Counted from the first letter of the stretch, positions 1-14,073 are shown. The stretch: 64,000 bases of DNA from Sambucus nigra (GCA_949130495.1 OX422210.1:28494681-28558680); one strand, 5' to 3'. Numbers and translations: made by a program. The notes: a model not told the origin generated them from the letters alone.

Positions 1-188
1 ATGTTGCACACCCTGATGAGAAAAGCTTTGAGAAATTTTTTGAAGATTTGAAGAACAAACGATGAAGATTTATTCATTTGTATCTTTCCAGTTTTGGGTT
101 CATGGAAGGGTAGATTTGTATAGGCAATTTTGTATTTGATAATTCGGATTTTTTTATGTATGTACTGGCATAGACATAGGGGGAGATT
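1..188 (+). other. 3' internal end of a copia element (SIRE-like, element A) with polypurine tract
   Basis: No protein can be recognised here. The stretch ends in the purine run AGGGGGAGA (178-186), directly followed by TGTAAGGACAT. The same arrangement recurs at 58904-58927, where a copia gag lies upstream. That is the polypurine tract plus 3' LTR start expected for a plant copia element on the plus strand. The rest of the element lies to the left of the window. Assignment to the same family as the copia element at 49111-59604 rests on the shared purine tract and first LTR bases only. Confidence 0.55.
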
Positions 189-660
189 TGTAAGGACATT
201 TTTATCATGTCTGAAATATTACATTTGTATATATCGTACGCCGCTACTTTTGGCACGTCTCTACTCGTTCTCATTCGACGGCCTCAATCCAAATTTTGAG
301 AATTAAGCATTCATTATCACCATCATGTGTCCCACATCTTCCTCAACGACTTCATGTTCCATGATTTTAGGGACTTGATGCAAGTGGTACGCAAGAGAAG
401 TCAAAATAGTGAAAGAAGGCTAGATATGGATGTTTAAAGGTATTTTGGTAATCTTATAGCCATCGTACGGAGGTCGGGTCAACTGGAAAGTTAAAGAGCT
501 CACCGTAACGAAGATACTGGAAGAAACGACACCTCAATCCGAGCTACGGTGAAGAAGTCATGGCCCTTTGAAAATGGAGAAAATTTTGAGAAAAAGACTT
601 GGAAAAATGCTAACTATTTCAGCCTCAAGTTCCAGCGATATTTCGCGAACCAAAGGCCAA

Positions 661-706
661 ACCGATTCGGGGGTGAACCGGTTCGTGGTACACCCGAACC
701 GATTCG
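661..706 (+). promoter_or_regulatory. Threefold ACCGrTTCG motif upstream of LTR TATA box
   Basis: Three near-identical nonamers, ACCGATTCG (661), ACCGGTTCG (677) and ACCGATTCG (698), lie 56 to 101 bp upstream of a TATA box inside the putative LTR. Repeated short motifs at this place in U3 are typical of LTR enhancers. The role is inferred from position. Confidence 0.4.
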
Positions 707-761
707 AGGTACCTGTACGCTGGCAGAGTTCCAAAATTTTAAAACTCTTTTTTGGTTTTCC

Positions 762-769
762 TATAAAAG
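762..769 (+). promoter_or_regulatory. TATA box of LTR A
   Basis: TATAAAAG, preceded by CC and followed by an untranslated, pyrimidine-rich stretch. This is a textbook plant TATA box and would mark the U3/R transition of the LTR, with transcription starting about 30 bp downstream. Confidence 0.5.
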
Positions 770-1525
770 CCAACTTCAGGGGAGTTATTTCCTGAGACTT
801 GCTAAGACGTTTTTGAGAGTTCCATCACCTCAAGTCTTCATATTTTTTAGTCCCAAGACTCATGTTTTGATTCACACATTCTTTCCAAATCTTTGTGAAT
901 CCTTTTGTAACCGAAGAACAAAGCTCTGCTTTTGTTCAACCCTTGTGGAGAAGTCGTTCTCTTCTTCATTGCTGCCCTCCTGAAAAGGAAAAGTTCCAGC
1001 CGACGACATCAGAACCGACACCTGTGGGTATTTCTGTGTTAATATTTCTACCCGTTACTTTGGAGGTTTGACAAAGACACCATTCATTACACTTGTGGGC
1101 GATTATCAGGTTGTATGTAAGTCAATGGTCTTGTGAATTATTTAAAGTTCTAGAAATAAAAGGTTTTACCCGAAAGAGGTTTTTTCCTTAACTTTGTGTC
1201 ACATGCTTCATCTATTTATGGTTTGATGCATGTTTAGGGTCTGAATTTATTCGGTTTAAAAGTAGACATCCAATTAATAAGGCTTAATTGAAATCTTGAA
1301 AATCTATTTAAATCGGTATCACACGTTTTACAATAAAAAAAACCTTGAAAAACCATCTGCAGATTGAGACCCAATTGAGAACATGAGGAATAGCGAGCTC
1401 ATTCGAAAATGATGATGGGATATGAAAAGAAATGAATGTTATGCCACCCACATGCAATTGAGGACCCCTTTGAAGACAAGATTGCGCACATACACCAATA
1501 AGAATCACTCGCTACTATATCGAAT

Positions 1526-3628
<2,103 letters not shown>

Positions 3629-4035
3629 ATCTCCCCCTTTGGCTAATTTTGAGACAAAACAAGCTAAGACTTTGAGACCCGGATAAGGAAATAAACATAC
3701 CAATACATAACTCAACTAACAACAAGAGTCCTTGAGAGAGAAGAGTACATAACTCAGCTAACAACAATAGTCCTAAAGAAAGAAGAGTACATAACTTAAC
3801 TAACAACAATAGTCCTAAAGAAATACAATAGAAGACACTACAAGAGTCTCAAATTCTCCCTCGTTTGTCTCAAAGGGACAAAGGGAAGAAACTAAAGAAA
3901 ATTAGCTTGAAAAAGCACACACACCAATAGACATTCAAAGTGTTTCAAATCTATAATTGTCTAATGGTTTAGTAAATAAATTAGCTAATTGATCTTTAGT
4001 GTTAAGATATTCAATGTAAATTTCCTTTTGCTCAA
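3629..4035 (-). other. Copia-1 3' untranslated region with polypurine tract and 42-bp tandem repeat
   Basis: On the minus strand AAAGGGGGAG (3631-3640) followed by two bases and the LTR is the classic plant copia polypurine tract for plus-strand DNA priming. Between 3704 and 3826 about three copies of a 42-bp unit (core GAGTACATAACTCAGC on the plus strand) follow in tandem. No protein is recognisable; the small leucine-rich frame at 3612-3809 is a reading of the repeat. Confidence 0.75.
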
Positions 4036-4660
4036 TTATTTTGCTAATAAAATGTGTTCACGCATTTTGATATGCTTTGTGCGTGAGTGAAACATCGAAT
4101 TTTTAGAAATAGTAATAGCACTTTGATTGTCACCTAAAATAAGTGTAGTGGGTTTAATTATAACATAGTCACTTAGCATTTGTTTTATCCACAAAAGCTG
4201 GGTACAACAGCTACCAGCAACCATGTACTCGGCTTCGACAGAGGAAAGAGACACGCAATTCTGCTTTTTGGACGACCAAGAGACGAGGTTGCGACTTAAG
4301 TAAAAACATCCACCGGAGGTGCTTTAACTATCATCAGCACAACCAGCCCAATCAACATTCGTATACCCAATAGTTTTAGAACTAGTGTCAACCGTGTACA
4401 TAATACCAAAGTTTAAAGTACCACTAACATATTTTAATATACGCTTAACATCAAGTAAGTGAGATTCTTTAAGTTCACATTGGTATCTAGCGCACGCACA
4501 CACACACACACACACTATGGATTATATAGGGTCTACTAGTCGTTAAGTAAAAAAGGCTGCCAATCATACTACGATATAAAGTAACTTCAACGTTTTTACT
4601 CGATAAATCTTTAGAAAGCTTAGTAGTGGAGCTCATAGGAGTCTTAGCTGTTTTTGCATT
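4036..4660 (-). pseudogene. Copia-1 RNase H domain (decayed)
   Basis: Minus-strand pieces match the C-terminal RNase H of copia Pol. The segment at 4324-4515 has the DVKRILKYVSGTLNFG region and DWAG, and 4036-4254 has SSVEAEY, DNQSA and HSRTKHI motifs in the right order. A stop and a frame change separate the pieces, and a (CA)n tract at 4496-4515 has expanded inside the coding region. RNase H normally removes the RNA strand during reverse transcription; this copy cannot be translated through. Confidence 0.88.
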
Positions 4661-4689
4661 TGTTAACCCAAAATGTCTAACTAATTCAG

Positions 4690-5305
4690 TTGCTTATTTA
4701 GTTTGGGATATATAAATGCAGTCTGATTTTTGAGATACTTGCAAACCCAAAAAAAATTGCAACTCACCCATCATAGACATTTGAAATTCAGATTTCATTA
4801 TGTTAAAAAAAACTTCAACCTCTTGAGGAGATGTAGACCCAAAAACAATGTCATCAACATAGAATTGAGCAATAACAATATAATTAGAGTTTGTTTTGAC
4901 AAATATCGTTAGGTCTACTCCCCCTCGATTAAAACCATTGGTCATGAGAAACATAGCAAGTTGCTCATACCAAGCACGATGGGCTTATTTAAGCCCATAA
5001 ATAGCTTTCTTTAATTTGAAAACATGATGGGGAAGAAAAGGATTAATAAACCTTTTAGGTTGTTCAATATAAACTTCTTCATTTAGAAACCCATTTAAAA
5101 ATGAAGATTTGACGTCCATTTGATATAGTTTAAATTTTAAGTGACATGAAATGAAAAGTAAAAGTCGAATAGACTTTATCCTAGCAACCGGGGCAAAAGT
5201 TTCATCAACATCAATCCCATCAATTGGGAGTACCCTTGAGCTACCAGTCTATCTTTATTATGCAAAATATTTTCGATTTCGTCACATATATTTTTAAATA
5301 TTCAT
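4690..5305 (-). pseudogene. Copia-1 reverse transcriptase domain (decayed)
   Basis: Minus-strand reading 4954-4694 contains the catalytic box FYVDDIVFGS (YVDD at 4850-4861), followed by MMGELQFFLGLQV, both characteristic of copia reverse transcriptase. Upstream, to about 5300, other frames give AIYGLK, AHRAWYEQL and IEQPKRFINP-like motifs separated by stops. The YVDD aspartates are intact although the gene as a whole is dead. Confidence 0.9.
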
Positions 5306-5310
5306 TTACT

Positions 5311-6393
5311 TCATATAACATTAGTATGAGTAGGATGAGGAACCAAAAAACAAACATCATGTATTTTGAATTGACCTAAATCTTCTTGCATAACAAGTAA
5401 CCAAGATTCATCAATGAGGGAATCTTTTATATTTTTAGGCTCAGCTAAAGAAATAAAAGAAGACATTAAGGCATTTAGAGTTTGTGCTCTAGTTTTAATA
5501 GGTTCTCTAACATTACCTAAAATGTTTTTCTTAGGATCATTATCCCTAACCCAATTAGGAACACCAAGATCTTTTGGTGGAAGGGAGTCCGAGTCACTAT
5601 CCATTGATTGTTTTGGTAAATCATTTGAAGAAATATTTTCAGCAAGTAGAGATTTTGGGTTCTCTTCTACTGGAGGGGAAACATAATCATTTATAACAAC
5701 AGTTATAGATTCCATAATAGTCTTAGTTTTCAGATTATAGACTTTATAAGCATGATTATTTAGGGAGTAACCTAGATAAACAACCTTTTCTCCTCTAGTG
5801 TCAAATTTATATAAGTTTTCACGATCCTTACACGTGTAACACTTATTACCGAACACCCTAAAATATTCTAGATTCGGTTGCTTTCCATACCATAATTCAT
5901 ATGGAGTTTGTTTAATATTTTTCCTTAAATGAACCCTATTAATTATGTAACAAGTGGTTTGAGTGGCTTTAACCCAAAAATACTTTTTCAAATTTTTAGC
6001 ATGAATCAAAACACCATCCATTTCTTGAATGGTTCAATTTTTTCTTTTAATAATGCCATTTTGTTGAGGTGTCTTGGTGCACTAAACTCATGTTGATGCC
6101 CATTCCTAATACAATAATCATTAACACCCGTGTCTTTAAATTTTCCACCCCTATCACTATGAATACAAGTAACTTAAGTATCCTTTTCATTTTCAATTTT
6201 TAACAAATTTTCAAAAAAATGACTAAACGTGTCTGATTTTTCTTTCATAAAAGCTACCCAACTAAATCTAGTAAAGTCATGAACTATAAATAGAATATAA
6301 GAGTTACCACATAATCTAATTGTCCTAGAAGGACCCGTTAAATCCATATGTAAAAGTTCTAAAGGGTGAAAAGTAAAAATATCAGTCACTTTC
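5311..6393 (-). pseudogene. Copia-1 integrase and linker (decayed, catalytic Glu lost)
   Basis: The core begins at 6389 with LLHMDLTGPS (first catalytic Asp) and continues through an SDRGG-like block near 6150 (second Asp) in another frame. The third block reads NGIIKRKN at 6060-6037: the position that normally holds the catalytic Glu is Lys (codon AAA, 6046-6048), followed directly by a TGA stop. From 6021 a 236-codon open stretch carries the integrase C-terminal part (HAKNLKKYFWVKA, YELWYGKQPN, GYSLNNHAYKVYN) and the acidic linker toward reverse transcriptase. Confidence 0.9.
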
Positions 6394-6900
6394 TTATGAG
6401 GACTTTAGTATTTTGGGCACACCACGAACAAGATTTTGACTAATTAGTTTAGATAAACTATGATGTCCTAATATTTCATGCCATAAGTCTAAATCACTAA
6501 TCCTAGAAGTTAAACAAATTTCAGATTCATTTTCATGAATAACAACATAGAAATTATCTACAATCCTAGTTCCACATAAAACAGTATTCCCATTAGGGTC
6601 CAAAATTTTACAATCTGATTTTGAAAAATTCACAACATGATCAGTGTCACAAAACTGACTAATACTTAAAATATTTACTTTTAAACCTTCAACAAGTAAA
6701 ACTTCCTCCAAGTTAGGGAGTCCATTTGGCTTAATCGACCCTTTGCCTATGATATGGGACATCTTTCCATCACTAAAAGTCATAATTACTCTAATAAAAG
6801 ATTTTAATGTAGTGAATTTGGATTCGTCCCCTGCCATATGCCTAGAGCATCTTGAATCTGAGTACCATTGAGAGTTTTACTAATGGCATTTAATGCTGAT
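6394..6900 (-). pseudogene. Copia-1 protease and GAG-pre-integrase domain (decayed)
   Basis: The open frame 6837-6394 covers the end of the aspartic protease (GLPNLEEVLLVEGLKVNILS) and the GAG-pre-integrase zinc domain (LDLWHEILGHHSLSKL). Just upstream, in the same frame, the catalytic triplet reads Asp-Ser-Arg at 6850-6858 rather than Asp-Ser/Thr-Gly. The following CSRHMAGDE is as expected. The Gly to Arg change in the flap of the active site would abolish protease activity. Confidence 0.88.
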
Positions 6901-7089
6901 AAAACTACGTTACATCTTAATGTGTCACTTGATTCAGCTTTAGTAACCCAAGCAACCTTGGTTTTCAAAAAATCATTTTCAGTTTTTAAGGGTTGTTTAT
7001 TAGACAAAATAGGCTTCTTAACTAATTCAGTTTTACCGTAAAACAAACTTGGTTTGTTACAAGCATGCAACCTTTTAGCGCAAAATTCT

Positions 7090-9240
7090 ATCAAATGTCC
7101 ATTTTATTACAAAACTTGCAACAGTAAAACTTTCAATAAACAGGTTTAGTTGGGCAGCATGCTTAGGGACAACTTTATTATTATTCAATTTTTCCTTTTT
7201 AAAATAAAATGGTTCTAAATGACCTTCCATAGAACAAAATCCACATTGAAAAATAGGCTTGGCAGTTTGATTATTTCTAACAGTTTTAGTTTGCCTAATT
7301 TTCCTAATTTAGATTTTTTTTGTCCTAATTTTTTAAAACATAATTTTTCTAGGTGTCCCTTTTTATGACAAAAATTACACCAGTAGCGAAATCCTCATTT
7401 TTAACATGTTTAGTACTCATTTTAATTTCATTTGCATGAGGTAATTGCTCATTAGAGTTAATGAAATTTGTTTCACCAAAAATTTTCACCATTAAATCCA
7501 ATTCCTTTTAAAGGAGCAACATCATCATATTCATGTAAAGACTTGAAAACTATACTAGAATGTAACTTTTTCAAAGTGTCATTATGTTTTTTTAGATTCA
7601 TCATATTTAGTCAAAAGATACTTGTGTTTAACTTCTATAGAGTGGTTAAGTTCAGTTAACATAACAACCCTTTTCTTAAGTAATAAAACATCATTTTCAA
7701 GTTCTTCAACATGAAGAGCAAATTCTTCAGTTATTAGTTTAATTTGATTATTCAGAACATCAAATTTTCCCAATATTCTAAAATCAATTTCACCCAAGTG
7801 TGTGCTATCATCAAGTGTACACTCAACAAAATTAATACTCACACTCCCTTCTACAATAGCAGAATCCTCTATCAAATCAGATTCATCAAAATCACCATAA
7901 ATGTTACCAATATCAAATAGAGAAGTTGTGAATGTGGGTATTTTGGGTTAGAAAATATATGAGACAAATTTACAAAATCTATCTCACAATTATCGACACA
8001 CAAATTAGAAACATCAGAAAGTGTAGATAAATTGTCAAAAATTTCCTCAGACTTTATGGTACAAACAAATGTAAAAGCCATAATATTATAAAAGTGTTCC
8101 TCATTATCACTATCACAACTATCATCCCAAGTTTTAGACAAATGTGCTTTATTAGAAGGTTCCCATTTAGTTTTGAAAAAAAATTGTTTGCATAATGTCC
8201 ATATTCATTGCATTTCCTACATAGAATATGGCTTAAATCCTTCTTAGGTTCTCATTTTTCAAAACTTTTCTTTTCAAAGTACTTTTCATGAGGTCGATTT
8301 GAATAACTAAGTTGACCTTCCCTTGAAGCAAACTTATTTCTAAACATAACAAATTTCTTAAAATGTTTAGAAATAAGTGCAATTTCATTATCTAGAGAAT
8401 CTAAACAGATTTAAAATTCATTCAAATTAACTAAGGAGGATGCAAAAGCTAAACTATTTTTCTTAGACCTAAAATTCAACACATTTTGAGTTTCAGTGTG
8501 TACAGTTGTTTTGCCTCTTTATTCATCTCTTAAAGTGTTTTGAAGTTCAAACATTCTAAGTTTACTATAGAAAAAATAATGAGAGGTATAACTATTATCT
8601 ATATTTTCACCCATAGCATGAATTATTAAATAAAATCCCTTTGGAAGAGACCTAATAATGTTATCACATATTTCAAAATTAGCATACACAACACCATTCG
8701 CATGTGATTGATTAACAATATCTTACAATTTTAGGTTAAGGCCCTCAAATTTCTCATTATATTTCATATAAAGAGAGTCATAAAGTCTAACTAGCATTTG
8801 AGACTTAGCCCTTTTAACCCTAGAGTCTCCTTCATGAGTTGTTATCAAAATGTCCCAAGCCTCTTTCGATGTGCTGCAGACTGAAATTATTTTAAATTCA
8901 GTTGCACCCGTCACTTGAAAAATAGCATTTCTGCCTTTATTGTTATAGTATGATTTTAACCTTTTGTCTTTATTCCATTTCGAAAGAGGTTTTCTTGCAT
9001 AAATTTGAGCATCACCATCACCAACTAAATGAGTTGGAGCTGAAAAACTAGTTCAACCATATCCCATACCTCATCTCCCAAGTGTTAGAGGTGCGCAACC
9101 ATTCTCTCTCTCCAATAAGCGAAGTTGTCACCATAGAACACGGGAGGACGTACGAAAGACCCATTATGGTCACAAATAATAAAATATTGATATTTAAAAC
9201 AAAAGAGTCCCGGATCTTTGAGAAATAAAAACTTTTAAAA
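7090..9240 (-). pseudogene. Copia-1 gag with several CCHC zinc knuckles (decayed)
   Basis: From 9230 the minus strand gives the N-terminal gag motif (PVFYGDNFAYWRERM), then a UBN2-type gag core at 8914-8723 (SVCSTSKEAWDIL, HEG, KSQMLVRLYDSL). A coiled-coil-like stretch lies at 7875-7582. Four CX2CX4HX4C zinc knuckles can be traced: about 8221-8180 (last Cys is Phe), 7379-7338 (complete), about 7255-7212 (last Cys is Tyr) and about 7125-7080 (shifted by an indel). Gag would coat the RNA in virus-like particles. Many stops and frame changes make it a pseudogene. Confidence 0.82.
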
Positions 9241-9253
9241 AGTGAACCCTGAA

Positions 9254-9265
9254 GCTCTGATACCA
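9254..9265 (-). promoter_or_regulatory. Primer binding site of Copia-1
   Basis: On the minus strand TGGTATCAGAGC, separated by two bases from the LTR end. This 12-mer is complementary to the 3' end of plant initiator methionine tRNA and is used by most plant copia elements to start minus-strand DNA synthesis. It fixes the 5' LTR boundary at 9268. Confidence 0.93.
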
Positions 9266-9267
9266 CT

Positions 9268-10331
9268 TGAAATAACCTAATCACCCTTACGTATTTTAGT
9301 TATTAAATAAAACTCTTTTAACTCTTTTTATAAATCAGTTTTAAAATTGATTGAAACTGCAGTACACACACAAAAAAAAAAAGATTTGTGATGACGTTGT
9401 CCAAAAGAAAAATGACTTAGAATGGGATAAGGAAAAGCAGAATATAACACAGTATTTGTTCATAAGAAAACCAACAAACTAGAAAACCCCGGGTCCCTTA
9501 GTTCCTGGACCCCACACACACACACAAGTCCACTAATACCAATGATTAATTACAAAATACAGAATTAGAAGTGTAAATGAATAAATTCAGTCAATACAAA
9601 CTGTAAACCCAGACTAAGTTATCCAACCCCACATACAATATGAAATACAGTAATAATCACACCAAGGTAGTGACCAGTAGATACACACGCACAACTACAC
9701 ACCCAATACACGGATATTAGTGATATTGTACCACTAACATAATTAATTAAATGAGTTTGGTTTAATCAGTACATAAAAAAGATTATAAATTACTAAGAGA
9801 TGAAACACGTACTAGGTTTTCTCATTAGTAATAAATAATCAACAGTAGGGATTAAATCTAAATACAAAGTAGTTATATGTACATGTTCACACACAACTCG
9901 GGAAGAGTGTTCCAGAAGTTTAGTTTTACACAACTGAGCACAAATAGACCTTACACTAGTTTAAATAATTTTAAGACAAAAAATATTTTAATTCCTGATC
10001 TACTTTAAAACGAATGTGGGTACACATCCACACGCGCGTGCACACACACAAAATATGGTTCAACAAATGTGTTTAGATTTATGATCTTCAAAATAGAGGA
10101 ACACTCAATATTTATAAAGATCTAAACTCTGATTCTAATAAACAGAGAGATATTGATTATATACCTAACCAGAGTAGACTTAAATGTTAATCTGATTTTA
10201 AAAAACAAAAATGAACAAATCCAAGAAGTTGATAAAAGTTGGAATATCAAACTTTAATCACTGAAACAATTTTTTATGTTATTTTAGTTTAAGCAGTGGA
10301 GATGTTCTTACTAACAAATAGGATATATATA
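9268..10331 (-). repeat. 5' LTR of Copia-1, first part (interrupted)
   Basis: Starts TGAAATAACC next to the primer site and aligns with 1528-2575 of the 3' LTR. It breaks off in a short AT tract where Gypsy-1 begins. The part of the LTR corresponding to 2670-3205 is absent on the far side, so the interruption was accompanied or followed by loss of about 0.5 kb. Confidence 0.85.
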
Positions 10332-13200
10332 TATAAACACCTCGTAATTTTGTGGACATAGAAATTAATTTTTTAGGGTGAGATAGAAATTATTTTTAAT
10401 TTGGAGAAATTTAAATTTATGATTTGGAGAAATTATTTAAATTGGAGTATTTATTTAATTTGGTGAATTGAGATTTAATTATTCGGATTATTTTGTGTCG
10501 CATTTTTTAGGACGAAAATTGAAGAAGGTTAGAAAGTAATTCAGATGGCAATTCTGAGGACACGGTTGATTCCGGATAGGTTGAGATAGTCGAAAAAGAG
10601 TACCCAAGGATAGTAATTGGGTCTCGAAATATTTTTAGGCATAACCGGACTCACACGGGGGTGTTTGGGCCATTTTAAATTAGCCCACAAGTCTAATTTC
10701 TGGATTTGTATTAGAAAAGATAATTTTAAGAGTTTGAAATGGACATAACTCTATAAGGAAAATATAGATAATCCAAATTAGAGGTATTTTGACAGATAAA
10801 ATTCAAAAGGAGAAAACCTAGTCCTCTAGAGAAGAAAATAGGGAGAAAGCAAGGAGATTTTTGGAGAGCCAAATCAAGAAGGAATTTCGTGTTCTTCGTG
10901 GAATCATCATCTACACCAAAGGAATTCAGACTCTACAACTAGAAAGGCAAGTGGTTAAATTGCTTCAATGTAAGATTTTGATAATCCATTCATATCATGG
11001 TGGGTGTGATAAAATTCAGCATTTTTGGGTCGGATTAATTCATAAATTAGGTTTTTATTTATTTATGGAACATCTTGTACGAACTTTGTTAAGGAAGATT
11101 ATTATACGAAGTCTACTGTGGGAGGTTTAGTCTTGTGAGTGTAAGACCCAAATATTAAACTGCAAATTGATGTTAAGTAAAATAAATTGAGGAAGAGTTT
11201 TGGAAAATCTAGTGAAATTTGAGCGATGAATTTTTTAGGGAAACATTTGTGTACAGTAAGATGATATAGGGTTATCAAAGGTTTTCAAAGTTGGATTGTT
11301 AGTTAAGCCTGAGTTTGGAATTTAAAGCTAGTGGAAATCGATTTAGTATAAAGGATTAATAGTAGGAAGAATTCTGGGTTTTAAAGGTTGTAGAAATACT
11401 CCCATGGTAGATTATCTGAAGAAGAAGAAGATAGACAAATGTCCAGAGGTCGATCGAGCGACCAACCTCGTTCGCGTGATGCCACCTGCCATTCGAATGA
11501 CACGGTGGGTCGTTCGAACGACGTGGGTGGACCAGACTCAATTTGTTTTGTCCTCTGTGCTGGACCAGAGATGAAATTGATGGTTCAGAATGGTTTTTTG
11601 GGAAGTTCTTTTTTATTAAACAGTTAGGGAGATAAAAGGGGAATTTAGTAATTACGTAGTGAAAGAGGGAGACATCTAAATTATAGAATTTGGAGCAATA
11701 AATTCCAAGAAATGAATTGCGGGCCAAGGGAATGTGTCCGGGTATTTTGGTTGAATGATGCCATGATAATAAAATTAATTAATGGGAAAGTTAATTAAAG
11801 TTTAGAGTTGGGTAATGGACTCGGATATTTTAGGATAGTGCTACGCGATTTGTGAATCGATTAGCCGGTTTAAATTAAATATATATATGCGGTGATTGTG
11901 TAGTATATATATATTTGTGTGCTTTATAAACATTGGTGAATAATATTTAGAGGAATACATACCCCTCTAATGTTATCACAAGAGGTTGCGCGATGTGGGT
12001 GAATCCCCTGGCTTGAGGAGCCGGGCGAGTATAATCCCCAGGTCATAGTGTCCGTTTTTCAGAGAAGAGGTGCTTTGGGTATGATTTGTCCTCACTCTAG
12101 GTAGGAACTATGACCGCCTCCATTACACTTATATTTTTACCTGATTTGATGGTATTTAATCATCTCCAGGTAACCAGGTGGATGAGTATACCTATAGTGA
12201 TAGCATTTTAGAGAAAACATCCGATGAGTGCCTACTCGGGAGGATGGTTATGTATACGACATGTGTGTGAATATTGTAATATCTTATACATATATATGAT
12301 GGAGATATTTATATACGGGCCAATTACATAAAGTAAAAAGGTATTACTTGTATATAACTAGTGAGATTGTTATGTAGTTCATTGAAAGAGGATTTATTAA
12401 GTTAATGTGATAAATAACTTATGAAGTAAAAGTACAAATTACTCGGGCTAGAGTAGCATGTTAAGGAATTTTGAGGACAAGGATAGTTAGACGGGGTAGT
12501 GTAACTAGGAGGGTTAGGAAGAAGCATTAGGTGTGCACTGTAGATGAGGGGTGAGTAGTATCTCAAGTGAGTGCGACACTAACTTAAATATGAAGAGCAT
12601 TCGTAGATTTTAATTGTTGCATTTTAATTCAGTTGCAAAATATTTTCAAAAGGATTTGGGCTCTGACCCGTACTTACAAAATATTTTCAAAACATTTTAG
12701 GTGTCCATTGATAAAGACCCCAAACTTGACGAATCTATTCTAGGGATGCGTGGATGCAACATGTTTGAGTGTTGCAGGATTTGGACTTAGACGCTTCAGG
12801 CATTTTATTCCTAGAGTAGGATGCAACTCAGTATTTTATTTTAGCATGTTACCTCAGTTATTTTTATTTCTGTCACACTTTGTACACAGTTTATTATTCT
12901 CTTGGATTATTATTTTGGAGTTGGCAGTTTTAGCCGATGGTTTATTCAGCCAGTCTTTTATTTATTGATTCAGTTGATTTAGGCTCAGCGATTGTGTGGA
13001 TGGTTTAATTGATATTTTTAGCATGTTGTTATTGTTTAATAAAAAAGATAAAAAAAAATTAGCATCGACTTTTTGAATACTAGGCGATTAGTAGTTTTAA
13101 AAAGTTTTCAACAGTGATGCTAAGAATGAACTAGATGAGAAATCCCTTTTAATTTAGTAAAGAACTGATCACCCGATTTTTAATTAGGCAGGGTGTCACA
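10332..13200 (+). repeat. 5' LTR of Gypsy-1
   Basis: Begins TATAAACACCTCGTAATTT, alignable with the start of the Gypsy-2 LTR (TGTAATACCCCGTAATTT), and ends GGTGTCACA just before a primer site. Its 2869 bp is close to the 2887 bp of the Gypsy-2 LTR, so both belong to the same broad lineage of long-LTR chromoviruses, but the sequences differ over most of the length. A cluster of palindromes around TTCGAA and TCGATCGA lies at 11446-11523. No gene is seen inside; frames at 10861-11130 and 11356-11727 have no known domain. Confidence 0.82.
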
Positions 13201-13202
13201 GA

Positions 13203-13217
13203 TGGTATCAGAGTATC
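13203..13217 (+). promoter_or_regulatory. Primer binding site of Gypsy-1
   Basis: TGGTATCAGAGTATC, two bases after the LTR end, matches the initiator methionine tRNA primer site used by chromovirus-type gypsy elements except for decay after the tenth base. It sets orientation (plus) and the LTR boundary. Confidence 0.85.
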
Positions 13218-13388
13218 AGGTTCTAGAGTCCTTAGGATCTGTATGGCTTTTTATGTTTCAGCTTACCGTTCTTTGATGTAGAGCCTTATGACAGGATTGT
13301 TGTATTCTTTTGCATACGCGCATTTACGTTCTTCCATTATTATTGATGTATGAATGGTGAACTCATACAGCTCGTTTTGAAATTTCAG

Positions 13389-14073
13389 ATGTCGCTTAAG
13401 AGAGGACGTCAGGCTAGGGCAACATCAAGGGTTTAAGAGGGAGACTCCTCAGGAGCCAGCGGTTCCACAACCACAACCATAACTTGGGAGCATGACGACT
13501 GCACAAGTGGTCGAGATAGTAACCTAGGCAGTCAATGAAGCTATGATCGCCATGGCCGTTCATTTTCCACAGTCGCAGCCACAGCCGCCAGTGGCACCAG
13601 AGATCCAGGCCCAACGAAGGCCATCGACTTGACTGAGAGTTAGAGAGTCATTTCATAAGTGCCACTGGCCCGAGTTTCAGGGTAGCTCTGATATAGTTGA
13701 GGCATGTCAGTGGAAGAAGAACATACAGTGCCACTTGATCATGGTGGAGTGAAGTGAGAAGAAGCAGATGTTATCCACTTTCAGACTATCTGGAGCAGCA
13801 TTATAGTGGTGGGAGTCAATCACCACTGCCAAGAAGAGAGATATGATGATAATTACTGAGTTCAAGGTGCGGTTTAATCACAAGTACTTCTCGCTAGTAG
13901 TGGAGATCGAGAAGTAGAAGAAGTTTAGTGAGGTGAACCAGGGTGGTCTCTCCGTAGCAGAGTATGAGGAGGAGTTCACTCGTTTAGCTGATTTTGTGCC
14001 AGATGAGCTGAGTAACAAGGTGCGAAAGAAAGAGAGGTTTATATATGAATTAACCCAGAGGATTGGCAACACT
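13389..14073 (+). pseudogene. Gypsy-1 gag, 5' part (decayed)
   Basis: Starts at the ATG at 13389 (MSLKRGRQARATSRV then stop). Across frames it shows WPEFQGSSDIVEACQWKKN, LSGAALWW-like and GGLSVAEYEEEFTRLADFVP segments, matching the retrotransposon gag family (PF03732) and parallel to the Gypsy-2 gag at 28800-29500. Stops and shifts are frequent. The frame is cut at 14071-14073 by the CACTA-1 target duplication ACT and resumes at 47013. Confidence 0.88.
14071..14073. repeat. CACTA-1 target site duplication, left copy (ACT)
   Basis: ACT directly before the terminal inverted repeat, repeated at 47013-47015 after the right end. A 3-bp duplication is diagnostic for CACTA transposition. The flanking gag sequence continues in register: GGCAACACT on the left and TGATCGGCAACCC after the right copy correspond to one continuous stretch near 29440 in Gypsy-2. 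Confidence 0.9.

Larger units (their letters stand above)
189..1525 (+). repeat. Probable 3' LTR of copia element A, right boundary unknown
   Basis: The stretch starts with TG just after a polypurine tract and carries a promoter-like arrangement (repeated motif at 661-706, TATA box at 762-769), as expected for an LTR with U3 followed by R/U5. I could not find a partner LTR or a clear CA end. The LTR may stop near 1250, leaving 1250-1525 as unexplained AT-rich sequence before the next element. Open frames of up to 144 codons at 549-983 overlap each other on both strands and show no known domain, so I do not call them genes. Confidence 0.5.

Noticed and set aside
549..983. 144-codon frame in LTR A
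   Set aside because: It overlaps a TATA box and frames on the other strand; composition is that of an LTR and no domain is seen.
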